Assembly: GCF_012926525.1 (NCBI RefSeq)
Contig: NZ_JABBNI010000011.1
Span: 62,001 to 126,000, forward strand
Length of the DNA: 64,000 nucleotides
Direction of reading: 5' to 3'
Source: Clostridium muellerianum
GTDB taxonomy: Bacteria > Bacillota > Clostridia > Clostridiales > Clostridiaceae
Under the pieces are notes generated by a model, which did not search any database, was not told the DNA's origin, and worked only from the letters and a program-made list of their open reading frames with translations. The position numbers and the translations under genes were made by a program. Shown here in pieces: positions 37,053 to 46,607 of the stretch; positions within the stretch are counted from its first letter, which is position 1; each line of letters opens with the position of its first letter.

Positions 37053-37152
37053 TAAATAATCTATAAACCTTATAGAATATAAAAAGACATAGAAGAATAT
37101 TATTAATAGTGAAATTGATACTCTGTTGCAAATTTTTTTCAGGAGGAATAAA

Positions 37153-37761
37153 ATGAGAAGTAAACTATTAATATTGACTACTATGTTTTTTTTATTTTTT
37201 TTGTTGTTATCAGGTTGTAAGGATAATGGAATCAGCTCAGAAAAAATTATTAATAATTTAAAGAATCTAGATAGCTATAGTTGTGATATAGATATGAAAA
37301 TAGAAAATGATAAACAAGTTGTAAATTATAAAGGAAAGCAATTTTACGATAAAAGATATGGATATAGGTTTGAGCTTGAAAATAATAGAATTATGATATA
37401 TAAAGATAATAGCATAGTTGTAAAAGATTTAAAAAATGGATTTAAGTACAGTACAGATAAGAATTTTGATAGTGTTTTTAAGTTAAGTTTTGTAGGGGAA
37501 TACATAGGCCTTATATATACAAATGAAAAAATAAAGGTTTCTACAAAAATTATAAATAATAAAAAATATGAAGTTATATCTTTAGATATTCCGGGAAATA
37601 ATAAAAATATTAGCAAGGCTGATTTATATGTAGATTCCCAAAATGATAAACCAGGATATTTAATTATATATGATTGGAATGGAAAAGAAAAAATTAAAGT
37701 AGAATACTCTAAATTTGATTTTAATACTAAATTAGATAAAAGTATTTTTAATGTAGATTAA
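37153..37761 (+). CDS. GerS-like germination lipoprotein
   Basis: A secreted lipoprotein with a lipoprotein signal peptide (basic MRSK, hydrophobic stretch, lipobox LLSGC near residue 21). A LolA/outer-membrane-carrier-like beta-rich domain follows, ending in FDFNTKLDKSIFNVD. In Clostridioides difficile the gene before an alanine racemase encodes GerS, a lipoprotein needed for spore cortex lysis during germination. The same order here (lipoprotein then alr) supports the call, although pairwise similarity cannot be measured here. The ATG at 37153 has AGGAGG upstream; the longer frame from 37126 would spoil the signal peptide. Confidence 0.65.
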   Translation: MRSKLLILTTMFFLFFLLLSGCKDNGISSEKIINNLKNLDSYSCDIDMKIENDKQVVNYKGKQFYDKRYGYRFELENNRIMIYKDNSIVVKDLKNGFKYSTDKNFDSVFKLSFVGEYIGLIYTNEKIKVSTKIINNKKYEVISLDIPGNNKNISKADLYVDSQNDKPGYLIIYDWNGKEKIKVEYSKFDFNTKLDKSIFNVD

Positions 37762-37926
37762 CAAAACGAAATTTTGCATAGATTTTTTTAGATTTAATAT
37801 TACTTTATTTTGAAATAAATTTAATTTTTGAAAATTTAAGAGGCATAGTTGTTAAAAGTATTGTATAATTAGTAATATATAGAAATATAGTTTAAATTTT
37901 ACTATATCAGGAAAGGTGGAGTATTT

Positions 37927-39093
37927 GTGTTTAGACATTTCAGGTCTACGTGGGTAGAAGTAGATTTAGATAACCTTGCATATAATATGAAAAACATTAA
38001 GGTAAAATCAAAAAGTAAAGAGTTAATAGGCGTAGTAAAAGCTGATGCTTATGGTCATGGTGCAGTAGATGTGGCTCCAGTACTTTTACAAAATGGAGCT
38101 ACAAGATTAGCTGTAGCTGTATTAAGTGAAGGCATTGAACTTAGAAAAAGTGGAATTAAAGAACATATAATGATATTAGGGCTTACACCTAATACTCTAA
38201 CAGATGATTTGTTAAAATATGACATAGAACCAGCAGTAACTTCTTATGAGTATGCCTATGAGTTGTCTAAAGCAGCGCATGCTATGGGTAAGATTGTAAA
38301 AATTCATGTAGCAATAGATACTGGCATGGGGAGAATTGGATTTTTACCTGATGAGAACAGCATTAAGGAAGTGTATAAAATAAGTAAGCTTCCTAATGTG
38401 GAAATAGAAAGTTTATTTTCACATTTTTGTACTGCTGACGAAAAGAACAAAGATTATTCACATAAGCAGTTTGAAAAGTATAATTGGTTTTACGGAAGGT
38501 TACAGGAAATGGGGGTAAAAATAAATATTAGAGATATAGCTAATAGTGCAGCTATAATGGAATTGCCAGAAACACATTATGAGGGGTCAAGGCCAGGAAT
38601 AATACTTTATGGATATTATCCTTCAAATGAAGTTGATAAGAAAATGTTAAATATAAAACGAGTTATGACATGGAAAGCTACTGTGATGCACATAAAAGTT
38701 CTTGAAAAAGGAGAAAGTATAGGGTATGGAAGAAAGTTTACAACAGAAAGAAACAGTATTATTGCTACATTACCTATAGGATATGCAGATGGATATACTA
38801 GGCTTATGTCCGGTAAGGCAAAAGTTATAGTTAATGGAAAATTTGCTCCGGTAGTTGGAAACATCTGTATGGATCAGTGCATGATAGATGTTACAGATGT
38901 AGGAAACGTGAAAGTAGGAGATGAAGTAATACTTATGGGAAGCGATGGAAACTTAAAATTCGATGCTGATGATATAGCAGAAATGTTAGGAACAATTAAT
39001 TATGAGCTGCTATGTATGATAAGTAAAAGAGTACCTAGAGTTTATATTAAGAATAATAAAATTGTAAAGGTCAGGGAATATATTAAATGTTAA
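37927..39093 (+). CDS. alr: alanine racemase
   Basis: PLP-dependent interconversion of L- and D-alanine for peptidoglycan. The PLP lysine is in VVKADAYGHGA near residue 38. The second-domain tyrosine region is GYGRKFTTERNS, and the C-terminal motif is GNICMDQCMIDVTD. At 388 aa the protein is complete. The GTG start follows AAAGGTGGAG. In spore formers alanine racemase also modulates alanine germinants, in keeping with the GerS-like neighbour. Confidence 0.93.
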   Translation: MFRHFRSTWVEVDLDNLAYNMKNIKVKSKSKELIGVVKADAYGHGAVDVAPVLLQNGATRLAVAVLSEGIELRKSGIKEHIMILGLTPNTLTDDLLKYDIEPAVTSYEYAYELSKAAHAMGKIVKIHVAIDTGMGRIGFLPDENSIKEVYKISKLPNVEIESLFSHFCTADEKNKDYSHKQFEKYNWFYGRLQEMGVKINIRDIANSAAIMELPETHYEGSRPGIILYGYYPSNEVDKKMLNIKRVMTWKATVMHIKVLEKGESIGYGRKFTTERNSIIATLPIGYADGYTRLMSGKAKVIVNGKFAPVVGNICMDQCMIDVTDVGNVKVGDEVILMGSDGNLKFDADDIAEMLGTINYELLCMISKRVPRVYIKNNKIVKVREYIKC

Positions 39094-39589
39094 ATAATTT
39101 ATTATAGGGTGGTGAAGAAAAAATTTCTTTGCTGCCATGAGTAATTATAAATTTACTGAAATTACATATATATAAGTAAAGCTTAAACATATAGAATTTG
39201 AATTTTGAGGGATTTTTAGCGGAGCTTATGTAAAAAATGAATGTCTATTCATTACTTTTATAAACTATAAGTTGAATTATTAGTAGTAATGAGAATGGAT
39301 AAATTTATACTGAGCATAATATATTAATAAGTTACATTTGAATATAACTTTTAGAAAACTATATATTAAACTGCTTTCTGTTAATTTATACATATATATA
39401 CATATTAAGTTAAGATAACATGTTTATAGTACATAATACTACAATATATTTGCAACAATAAGAGATTATTTGTAAAAAATACAAGTAGAAAAATGGGGAA
39501 AATACAGATAATTTCTTTGACATATTAATGGTATTAGGACTATAATTAGTATGTATATATTTTCGCTTAAGTTAATAGGAGGTATTAAT
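39094..39589. other. intergenic stretch with the mazEF promoter
   Basis: The first ~400 bp are AT-rich with no gene or strong structure visible. The promoter near the right end is listed separately. Confidence 0.5.
39517..39546 (+). promoter_or_regulatory. sigma-A promoter of the toxin-antitoxin pair
   Basis: TTGACA (39517-39522) and TATAAT (39541-39546) are separated by 18 bp. The start of transcription would be near 39553, so an ATG at 39551 in the antitoxin frame cannot be the start codon. Confidence 0.75.
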
Positions 39590-39913
39590 TTGCATATGTC
39601 AAATTCAAAGAGATTAGTGGTAAACCTCTCAGAAACACTTTATAATGAATTAAATAAAGTACTTCAAGAAGATTGTAAAAAAAGCAGTGAATTTATTAGA
39701 GAAGCTATCATACTATATATTAAAGAGAAAAAAAGATCAAATATAGCAGCAATGGAAAAAGGGTATAAAGAGATGGCACAACTTAATCTAGAATTTGCAG
39801 AAATGGGCTTTGCAAATGACATGAAAGATTTTAAAGAATATGAAGCAAAGCTTTCGGAGAGTGATTTAGCTGATGACAACAATAGTAAAAAGAGGAGATA
39901 TATTTTATGCTGA
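39590..39913 (+). CDS. EndoAI/MazE-type antitoxin (ribbon-helix-helix)
   Basis: A CopG-type antitoxin that neutralises the following MazF-type RNase and represses the operon. The DNA-binding strand and helices are in [18 protein letters not shown] and [18 protein letters not shown]. The acidic C-terminal half contacts the toxin ([20 protein letters not shown]). The TTG at 39590 has AGGAGGT six bases upstream; the ATG at 39596 (MSNSKR) is the alternative. The gene overlaps the toxin start by 41 bp. Confidence 0.85.
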   Translation: MHMSNSKRLVVNLSETLYNELNKVLQEDCKKSSEFIREAIILYIKEKKRSNIAAMEKGYKEMAQLNLEFAEMGFANDMKDFKEYEAKLSESDLADDNNSKKRRYILC

Positions 39914-40220
39914 CTTAAGCCCAGTAGTGGGGTCTGAACAAGGAGGAATAAGGCCAGTAATCATTATTCAAAATGATGTTGGTAATAAGTACAGTCCTAC
40001 GGTAATAGTAGCAGCAATTACTTCTCAGATAAATAAGGCAAAACTTCCAACACATGTAGAAATTTCATCAGAAGCTTATGGACTCAATAAGGATTCGGTA
40101 GTATTGCTTGAACAGATAAGAACTCTAGATAAAAGAAGATTAAAAGAAAAGATAGGTCATATGACAGATATAGATATGAAAAAAGTTGATGATGCACTTT
40201 TAGTGAGTGTAGGATTATAA
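39873..40220 (+). CDS. ndoA: EndoA/MazF-type mRNA interferase toxin
   Basis: A PemK/MazF-fold ribonuclease that cuts mRNA at short sequences. Family motifs are [32 protein letters not shown] and [15 protein letters not shown]. At 115 aa it is almost the size of Bacillus EndoA. The gene order alr, antitoxin, toxin also matches Bacillus. The ATG lies within the antitoxin gene, so translation is coupled. A strong terminator follows. Confidence 0.92.
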   Translation: MTTIVKRGDIFYADLSPVVGSEQGGIRPVIIIQNDVGNKYSPTVIVAAITSQINKAKLPTHVEISSEAYGLNKDSVVLLEQIRTLDKRRLKEKIGHMTDIDMKKVDDALLVSVGL

Positions 40221-40230
40221 TAACTTTGAT

Positions 40231-40260
40231 ATAGGAAGAATTCAATCTTCCTATTTTTTT
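40231..40260 (+). terminator. terminator after the toxin gene
   Basis: ATAGGAAGA pairs with TCTTCCTAT, followed by T7. Confidence 0.9.
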
Positions 40261-40333
40261 ATATATAAAAATGAAGTTTTGTGATAAAATAGTAAGTGAA
40301 TTGCAATTGTTTACTTATTAGGAGGTTGAGATT

Positions 40334-41158
40334 GTGAAAAAAAATGTAGAAGAGCTAAAAAAGATAGCTCAAAAAGTTAGAAAAGATATTATAATGATGC
40401 TAACTGAATCAGGATCAGGTCATCCAGGTGGTTCACTATCTTCAGTAGAAATTTTAACTACATTATATTTCAATGAAATGAATGTAAACCCTGAAGATGT
40501 AAGAAATACAAATAGGGACAGATTTGTTCTTTCTAAAGGCCATGCTGCACCTGTATTATATAGTACACTTGCAAGAAAAGGATATTTTGACGTTGCAGAA
40601 TTAAAAAAACTTAGAAAACTTGGATCAATTCTTCAAGGTCATCCTAATATGAATGAGGTACCGGGTGTAGATATGTCCACAGGATCATTAGGACAGGGAA
40701 TATCTGCAGCAGTAGGTATGGCTTTAGCTGGAAAAGTTGATAAAAAAGATTATAGAGTATATACATTACTTGGAGATGGAGAACTAGAAGAAGGGGAAGT
40801 TTGGGAAGCATCAATGGCAGCAGCTCAGTATAAATTAGATAATCTTACTGCATTTGTTGACCATAATGGACTTCAAATAGATGGACCATGTAAAGAAGTA
40901 ATGTCCGCAGAGCCTATTACTGACAAATTTGCAGCTTTTGGCTGGAACGTAATAGAAGCAGATGGACACAATTTTGAAGAGCTAATTAATGCTATAGAGG
41001 AAGCTAAGAAAGTAAAAGGAAAACCAACAGTAGTAGTATGTAAAACTATAAAAGGTAAAGGAGTATCTTTTATGGAAAATCAAGTAGGTTGGCATGGAAA
41101 CGCTCCAAGTATGGAACAATGCGAGCAGGCTTTAAAGGAAATTGGAGGTGAAGAATAA
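40334..41158 (+). CDS. transketolase, N-terminal subunit
   Basis: The thiamine-diphosphate-binding half of a split transketolase for the non-oxidative pentose phosphate pathway. Motifs are SGSGHPGGSLSSVEILTTLY, the TPP motif GDGELEEGEVWEASMAAAQY and HGNAPS near the end. At 274 aa it is complete for this split form. The GTG start has AGGAGG upstream. It overlaps the C-terminal subunit gene by one base (TAATG). Confidence 0.92.
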   Translation: MKKNVEELKKIAQKVRKDIIMMLTESGSGHPGGSLSSVEILTTLYFNEMNVNPEDVRNTNRDRFVLSKGHAAPVLYSTLARKGYFDVAELKKLRKLGSILQGHPNMNEVPGVDMSTGSLGQGISAAVGMALAGKVDKKDYRVYTLLGDGELEEGEVWEASMAAAQYKLDNLTAFVDHNGLQIDGPCKEVMSAEPITDKFAAFGWNVIEADGHNFEELINAIEEAKKVKGKPTVVVCKTIKGKGVSFMENQVGWHGNAPSMEQCEQALKEIGGEE

Positions 41159-42099
41159 TGGCTAATAAGATTGCGACAAGAGAAGCTTATGGAAAGTCTT
41201 TGGCAAAAATAGGTAGAGAAAATGAAAATATAGTTGTACTTGATGCAGATTTATCTAAATCTACTAAAACAGCAGAATTTAAAAAGGTTTGCCCTGAAAG
41301 ATTTATAAACATGGGAATTGCAGAAGGTAATATGATGGCAGTAGCAGCTGGTATGTCAACTTGTGGTAAAATACCTTTTGTAAGCAGCTTTGCTATGTTT
41401 GCAGCAGGAAGAGCTTTTGAGCAGATAAGAAATTCTATATGTTATCCTAAATTAAATGTAAAGATATGTGCAACTCATGCAGGAATAACAGTAGGAGAAG
41501 ATGGAGCGTCTCATCAATCTGTAGAGGATATTTCATTAATGAGAAGTATACCTAATATGACAGTGATATGCCCAAGTGATGCAGTAGAAACAGAAGCTGT
41601 AATTAAGGCTGTTAGTGAACTTAATGGGCCTTGCTATGTAAGACTTGGAAGATCAGGTGTGCCGGTTATAAATGATAGACCTGAGTATAAATTTGAGCTA
41701 GGAAAGGCTGTAACACTAAGAGAAGGAAAAGATGCAACTATTATTGCTACAGGTATAATGGTAGATGCAGCGTTAGAAGCATATAATACTCTTTCTGAAG
41801 AAGGAATAAAGGTTAATGTTATAAATATACATACAATAAAACCTATAGATAAAGATGCTATAATAAGTGCAGCAAGAGAAACAGGAGTGGTAATAACTGC
41901 TGAAGAGCACAGTATAATTGGTGGATTAGGTTCTGCCGTGTGTGAAGTATTAAGTGAAAACATTCCTACACCAGTAGTAAGAGTTGGAATAAAGGATACT
42001 TTTGGTGAAAGTGGAAAGCCAGCAGAGCTTTTAAAAGCTTATGGATTGACTTCAGACGATATAGTAAAAGCAGTTAAAAAAGGTTTAAACTTGAAATAG
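41158..42099 (+). CDS. transketolase, C-terminal subunit
   Basis: The pyrimidine-binding and C-terminal domains of the split transketolase. It has the catalytic glutamate region INMGIAEGNMMAVAAGM, THAGITVGEDGASHQSVED and the C-terminal domain from about residue 185. The length of 313 aa is usual. GGAGGTGAAG lies just before the ATG. It is co-translated with the N-terminal subunit, and the two assemble as a heterotetramer in known examples. Confidence 0.92.
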   Translation: MANKIATREAYGKSLAKIGRENENIVVLDADLSKSTKTAEFKKVCPERFINMGIAEGNMMAVAAGMSTCGKIPFVSSFAMFAAGRAFEQIRNSICYPKLNVKICATHAGITVGEDGASHQSVEDISLMRSIPNMTVICPSDAVETEAVIKAVSELNGPCYVRLGRSGVPVINDRPEYKFELGKAVTLREGKDATIIATGIMVDAALEAYNTLSEEGIKVNVINIHTIKPIDKDAIISAARETGVVITAEEHSIIGGLGSAVCEVLSENIPTPVVRVGIKDTFGESGKPAELLKAYGLTSDDIVKAVKKGLNLK

Positions 42100-42109
42100 G
42101 ATAATATGT

Positions 42110-42146
42110 AATTGGCGGTATTTTAATAAAATACCGCCAATTTTAA
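42110..42146 (+). terminator. terminator after the transketolase genes
   Basis: AATTGGCGGTATTTT pairs with AAATACCGCCAATT with a short loop, followed by T-rich sequence. Confidence 0.85.
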
Positions 42147-42307
42147 TTTAAGAAACTTGAAGTTTAGGAGTAATTTTCTATAAGTGTATCATTTTATTAA
42201 CAAAAAATTAGCATAATACTTTTTAATTTGATGTCGTATTATGTTATAATGTTTTTATTAATGCACAAGAGTCTGTAAACTTAATATGCATGTAAGGAGA
42301 TGTTTGA

Positions 42308-42994
42308 ATGATACAGTTTAATAATGTAAGCAAAGTGTATAATAATAATATATTTGCCCTATCAAATATAAACGTAAATATAGAAAAAGGGGAATTTGTT
42401 TTTTTAGTAGGACCTAGTGGAGCAGGTAAATCTACCTTTATAAAAATTCTATTAAAAGAAGTACAACCAACCAGTGGTAGTATAATAGTAGGTAATACTG
42501 ATATAACAAATTTAAAAAGAAGTAAAATACCATATTATAGGAGAAAGATAGGAGTAGTGTTTCAAGACTTTAGGCTAATTCCTACACTAAATGTTTATGA
42601 AAATGTAGCTTTTGCTATGAGAGTAGTAGAAGCACCTTTAAAAGAAATAAGAAAAAAGGTACCAGTAGTTTTATCTCTTGTAGGATTAACTAATAAATAT
42701 AAGGCTTTCCCACATGAGCTATCAGGTGGAGAACAACAGAGAATATCTTTAGCAAGAGCTATAGTAAATAGCCCATCTATACTAATTGCAGATGAACCTA
42801 CAGGAAACTTAGATCCTGAGACTTCAATGGATATTATGGAAACTTTAAATGATATAAGTCGTGCAGGAACTACTGTTGTTATGGCAACTCATGCTAAAGA
42901 TATAGTAGATACTATGAGAAAAAGAGTTATAGCTATAGAAAAAGGCGTTATAGTGAGAGATGAGCAAAGGGGTGCATACGGATATGAGGATTAG
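42308..42994 (+). CDS. ftsE: cell division ATP-binding protein FtsE
   Basis: ABC ATPase that partners FtsX to activate peptidoglycan hydrolases. Walker A is VGPSGAGKSTFIK, the signature is LSGGEQQRISLARA and Walker B is ILIADEPTGNLDP. At 228 aa it matches FtsE. AAGGAG precedes the ATG. It overlaps ftsX. The order ftsE-ftsX-ctp-PDZ protein-uvrBA is the same as in Bacillus. Confidence 0.95.
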   Translation: MIQFNNVSKVYNNNIFALSNINVNIEKGEFVFLVGPSGAGKSTFIKILLKEVQPTSGSIIVGNTDITNLKRSKIPYYRRKIGVVFQDFRLIPTLNVYENVAFAMRVVEAPLKEIRKKVPVVLSLVGLTNKYKAFPHELSGGEQQRISLARAIVNSPSILIADEPTGNLDPETSMDIMETLNDISRAGTTVVMATHAKDIVDTMRKRVIAIEKGVIVRDEQRGAYGYED

Positions 42995-43874
42995 TACAAT
43001 TAAATTCTTTATAATAGATTCTTTAAAGAGTTTAAAGAGAAATAAAACTATAAGTAGCGCAGCAGCAGCTACTGTTGCAGCAACTCTTTTCATATTAGGA
43101 GTTTTTTGGCTTACTATATTGAATGTTAACCAGGGAATTCTTGAAGTAGAATCAAGAGTAGAAGTACAAGTTGTATTAAAAGATAATATAACCATGCTGC
43201 AGCAAAGAGATTTGGAAAAGAAAATAAAGGATGTAGATGGTGTAGAAGAAGTTAACTATGAAAGTAAAGCCCAAGCTATAGAAAAATTTAAAAAGCAGCT
43301 AGGAGATAAAAATAAGGGATTATTGGATGGATTGGAAAAGGACAATCCTCTTCCTAATTCATATATAATAAAGGTTCAAAAACCAGAAGTAGTATCTAAT
43401 GTTGTAACTGCAATAAAGGATATGACAGGTATAGATCAGATAAAAGACGGTAGGGATGTTGTAAACAAAATTATAACAATAACAAAGACTATAAAGTGGG
43501 TTGGAAGTGTAATGTTTGTAATACTAATGGGAGTTTCATTATTCTTAATAGGTAACACTATAAAACTTACAGTATATTCAAGAAGAAGAGAAATAGGTAT
43601 AATGAAATATATAGGAGCTACAGATTGGTTCATAAGATGGCCATTCATAATTGAAGGTATGATAATTGGAGTTGTAGGCGGTATAGTAGCAGATATAATT
43701 TTATATTATGCTTACAGAATGGCTTATACAAAAGTTTCATCAGGATTAGTAATGATTCAATTAGTTGAACCTCAATATGTTTTATTCAATATTCTAGGAT
43801 TATTTATATTAGCAGGTATGATTATAGGAGCAGCAGGTAGTATTTCTTCTATAAGGAAATTCTTGGATGTTTAA
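42984..43874 (+). CDS. ftsX: cell division permease-like protein FtsX
   Basis: Membrane partner of FtsE, with four helices and an extracytoplasmic domain between helices 1 and 2. Characteristic stretches are FFIIDSLKSLKRNKTISSA and the C-terminal FtsX domain SRRREIGIMKYIGATDWFIR. The ATG at 42984 gives MRISTIKFF and has AAGGGGTG upstream. It is preferred to an upstream GTG at 42960. It overlaps the end of ftsE by 11 bp. Confidence 0.93.
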   Translation: MRISTIKFFIIDSLKSLKRNKTISSAAAATVAATLFILGVFWLTILNVNQGILEVESRVEVQVVLKDNITMLQQRDLEKKIKDVDGVEEVNYESKAQAIEKFKKQLGDKNKGLLDGLEKDNPLPNSYIIKVQKPEVVSNVVTAIKDMTGIDQIKDGRDVVNKIITITKTIKWVGSVMFVILMGVSLFLIGNTIKLTVYSRRREIGIMKYIGATDWFIRWPFIIEGMIIGVVGGIVADIILYYAYRMAYTKVSSGLVMIQLVEPQYVLFNILGLFILAGMIIGAAGSISSIRKFLDV

Positions 43875-43877
43875 TAG

Positions 43878-43909
43878 GCATGCAGTTTAATACTGCATGC
43901 TCATTTTTT
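43878..43909 (+). terminator. terminator after ftsX
   Basis: GCATGCAGT pairs exactly with ACTGCATGC, followed by TCATTTTTT. Confidence 0.85.
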
Positions 43910-44022
43910 ATAAGTTTTAGAAATAGTTTTGCAAATTTATTTTTAATGTTATAATTATTTAAGATTTATATAAGTATATAAATATACAGATGTATAAGTT
44001 TTAAATTAAAGAGGTGAAAAAT

Positions 44023-45195
44023 TTGAATAATAAAAAGAAATGGATAGCATTAACCATAGTAGCTGTACTTGTTACAAATACCATTACTTTATTTGGAACA
44101 AAATCATACATTGTGAATAACAGCAAAATAGGTAGGTTCTACAAACTATTTCAGGTGGAGAATGATTTATATAGATATTATGATGGAAATATAAATGAAT
44201 CGGACTTGGTAGAGGGAGCTATTAAAGGAATGACAAGTGCACTAAATGATCCTTACACAGTGTTTATGAATAAAAAAGAATTTGATGAATTTAATACTCA
44301 AACAGAGGGGAATTATAGTGGAGTAGGAATACACGTTCAAGCTAAAGATGATAAAATTATTATAGCTGATGTAATTGAAGACTCGCCAGCTAAAAAAGCA
44401 GGAATACTTCCTAAAGATGAAATAGAAAAAGTAAACAATACTCAAGTAACAGGAAAAGAGCTTGATAATGCAGTTGCCTTAATGAAAGGTAAAGAAGGAA
44501 AGGAAGTTACTTTAACTTTAAATAGATCAGGTAAGGGAGTTTTTGATGTTAAATTAAATACAGCAAAAATAAATTTAGTTACAGTAAAAGGAGAAATGAT
44601 AGATAGTAATGTAGGTTACATACAAATTTCAATGTTTGATGAAAATACAGCTAAAAATCTCAAAAGTAAGCTTGAAGAACTTAAAGGCAAAGGTATGAAA
44701 TCACTTATAATAGATTTAAGAGGAAATCCAGGTGGGCTTTTAAATGAGTGTGTTGATATGGTTTCTAACTTCTTACAGAAAGATAAAGTTGTGGTTTCTA
44801 CTATAGATAAATATAAAAATAAACAAGAATATAAATCAAAAGTTAATGGAGAGTTTGTAGGATTACCTCTTACAGTTCTTACCAATGTAGGTTCAGCTAG
44901 TGCTTCAGAGATATTTTCTGGTGCTATAAGAGATTATAAGATAGGAACTTTAGTTGGTGAAAAGACTTTTGGAAAAGGTGTTGTTCAAACTATGTTAGAT
45001 ACAGGAAATGGGACTGCACTTAAGGTTACAGTTTCAAAATATTACACTCCAAAAGGAGAAAATATACATCATATTGGTATAAAGCCAGATGTAGAGGTAA
45101 CTTATCCGGATGAACTCAGAAAGAAGGAATATGATAGAAGTGCAGATCCTCAATTTAATAAGGCACTTGAGATAGCTAGAACAAAAATAAAATAA
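44023..45195 (+). CDS. C-terminal processing peptidase (S41, CtpB-like)
   Basis: A secreted, membrane-anchored serine protease with one N-terminal helix (WIALTIVAVLVTNTITLF). It has a PDZ domain (YSGVGIHVQAKDDKIII) and the S41 domain. The catalytic serine is in NVGSASASEIFSGAI and the lysine in GEKTFGKGVVQ. In Bacillus the gene in the same place, ctpB, cleaves SpoIVFA during sporulation. The TTG at 44023 with AAAGAGGTG upstream is preferred to the GTG at 44014, which lies within that site. Confidence 0.9.
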   Translation: MNNKKKWIALTIVAVLVTNTITLFGTKSYIVNNSKIGRFYKLFQVENDLYRYYDGNINESDLVEGAIKGMTSALNDPYTVFMNKKEFDEFNTQTEGNYSGVGIHVQAKDDKIIIADVIEDSPAKKAGILPKDEIEKVNNTQVTGKELDNAVALMKGKEGKEVTLTLNRSGKGVFDVKLNTAKINLVTVKGEMIDSNVGYIQISMFDENTAKNLKSKLEELKGKGMKSLIIDLRGNPGGLLNECVDMVSNFLQKDKVVVSTIDKYKNKQEYKSKVNGEFVGLPLTVLTNVGSASASEIFSGAIRDYKIGTLVGEKTFGKGVVQTMLDTGNGTALKVTVSKYYTPKGENIHHIGIKPDVEVTYPDELRKKEYDRSADPQFNKALEIARTKIK

Positions 45196-45251
45196 TAGAC
45201 ATTTATGATTTTAATTAAAAGTAAATATACATAATATATTTATGGATTTTA

Positions 45252-45285
45252 AGTTAGGCAGTGTTTTCTGTCTAACTTCATTTAT
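45252..45285 (+). terminator. hairpin after the ctp gene
   Basis: AGTTAGGCAG pairs with CTGTCTAACT (one G-T pair); a weak T-rich tail follows. Confidence 0.55.
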
Positions 45286-45305
45286 GGAGAGGGGAAAATA
45301 GCTTA

Positions 45306-46604
45306 ATGAGTATTTTGTTATATACTTTAAAATCAGTAGCATTTGCGTTGACAAACCCGTATTTAGTGACATTTTTAGTGATTTTAGCATTTGTGCTTTA
45401 TAGACGAAATAAAAAAACTACTATCATGCAGAAGATGATAATAGGAGAAAGAATAAATTCTGCTTTTGAGCTTACTATATCTCAAATTGTTATAGGTATT
45501 TTTGCAGGTACTCTTGCTAGTATTATGATGTCATATTTAGGTATTGTGTTTGATGAAACTTCAGCTGTAGATTTAATATTTTTGCTGTCCATAGTTTTTA
45601 TGTTTTTCAATCAGAGATTTATATGTTTTTCTTATTCTGGATCAGCACTTGGCATTATAAGCATGCTATTAGGATTTCTTGCAGTTAGTTTACAAATGCC
45701 TAGGTTAGATTTATTAAAAATAGATATAGTAGCCCTTATGAGTATGATCGCAGTGCTGCATTTTATAGAAGGACTTTTGATAATTGCAGATGGTAGTACA
45801 GGTTATATACCTGTATTTACAAATAGAAATGGTAAAATAATAGGTGGTTTCGCTCTTCAAAGATATTGGGCACTTCCTGTAGCCATGTTTTTTATTCTGC
45901 ATAATGCATCGAATATAGGAGTTTCATCGCAGGTAGCTGTGTCTACACCAACCTGGTGGCCTATAGTAAAAAATTCTTTACCTGAAAATATATTAAAAAA
46001 TGCACTTCTTGTTTTAATGCCTTTTTATGGAGTTATAGGCTATAATAGTATAACTTTTACAAGAAGTAAAAAGGAAAAGAAATTTATTTCTGGAGGTCTA
46101 ACTATAGTATATAGTTTAGCTTTGTTTGCATTAGCACAGGTAGCTACGTTAAATGTATTTTTAAAAATTTTAGTACTTATATTTGCGCCACTTGCACATG
46201 AAGGAATTTTAATTTTACAAAGACAATTTGAGTTGAAAGGTACTCCTAAGTATATAAGTAATGAAGAAGGTATAATGGTTTTAGAAGTTGCGCCTAATTC
46301 TCCAGCTAATGAAATGGGGATTTCAACTGGAGATTTGTTAGTAGAAGTTAATAGTGAAAAAATAGAGGATGAAGAAAAGGTAACCAAAATTATTAAGGAA
46401 ACCTCAAATTTCATTTGGTTTAAGGTAAAAAAGGTTACTGGTAAATTTGAAGAAGTAAGTTATAATAAAATGAATAATTCGAAAAGATTAGGAATAGTAT
46501 TTGTGCCAAAGGGTGTGCCAAAGGATAGTATGGTAGTAAAATTTGATGAAACAAGGTTTGCGGAGATATTAGATAAAATAAAAAATAGAGATAAGGATGA
46601 ATAG
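45306..46604 (+). CDS. polytopic membrane PDZ protein (MinJ-like)
   Basis: A 432-aa protein with about eight membrane helices in the first ~310 residues. A C-terminal PDZ domain follows (GIMVLEVAPNSPANEMGIST, then GDLLVEVNSEKIED). In Bacillus the gene between ctpB and uvrBA, minJ, has the same design and links DivIVA with MinD in cell division site selection. Synteny plus architecture support the assignment, but sequence similarity is modest at best. The stop is 4 bp before uvrB. Confidence 0.75.
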   Translation: MSILLYTLKSVAFALTNPYLVTFLVILAFVLYRRNKKTTIMQKMIIGERINSAFELTISQIVIGIFAGTLASIMMSYLGIVFDETSAVDLIFLLSIVFMFFNQRFICFSYSGSALGIISMLLGFLAVSLQMPRLDLLKIDIVALMSMIAVLHFIEGLLIIADGSTGYIPVFTNRNGKIIGGFALQRYWALPVAMFFILHNASNIGVSSQVAVSTPTWWPIVKNSLPENILKNALLVLMPFYGVIGYNSITFTRSKKEKKFISGGLTIVYSLALFALAQVATLNVFLKILVLIFAPLAHEGILILQRQFELKGTPKYISNEEGIMVLEVAPNSPANEMGISTGDLLVEVNSEKIEDEEKVTKIIKETSNFIWFKVKKVTGKFEEVSYNKMNNSKRLGIVFVPKGVPKDSMVVKFDETRFAEILDKIKNRDKDE

Positions 46605-46607
46605 AGA

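Noticed and set aside
40334-42099. Transketolase in two genes as a broken gene
   Set aside because: The split into N- and C-terminal subunits with overlapping start and stop is a normal, functional form in many clostridia and archaea.
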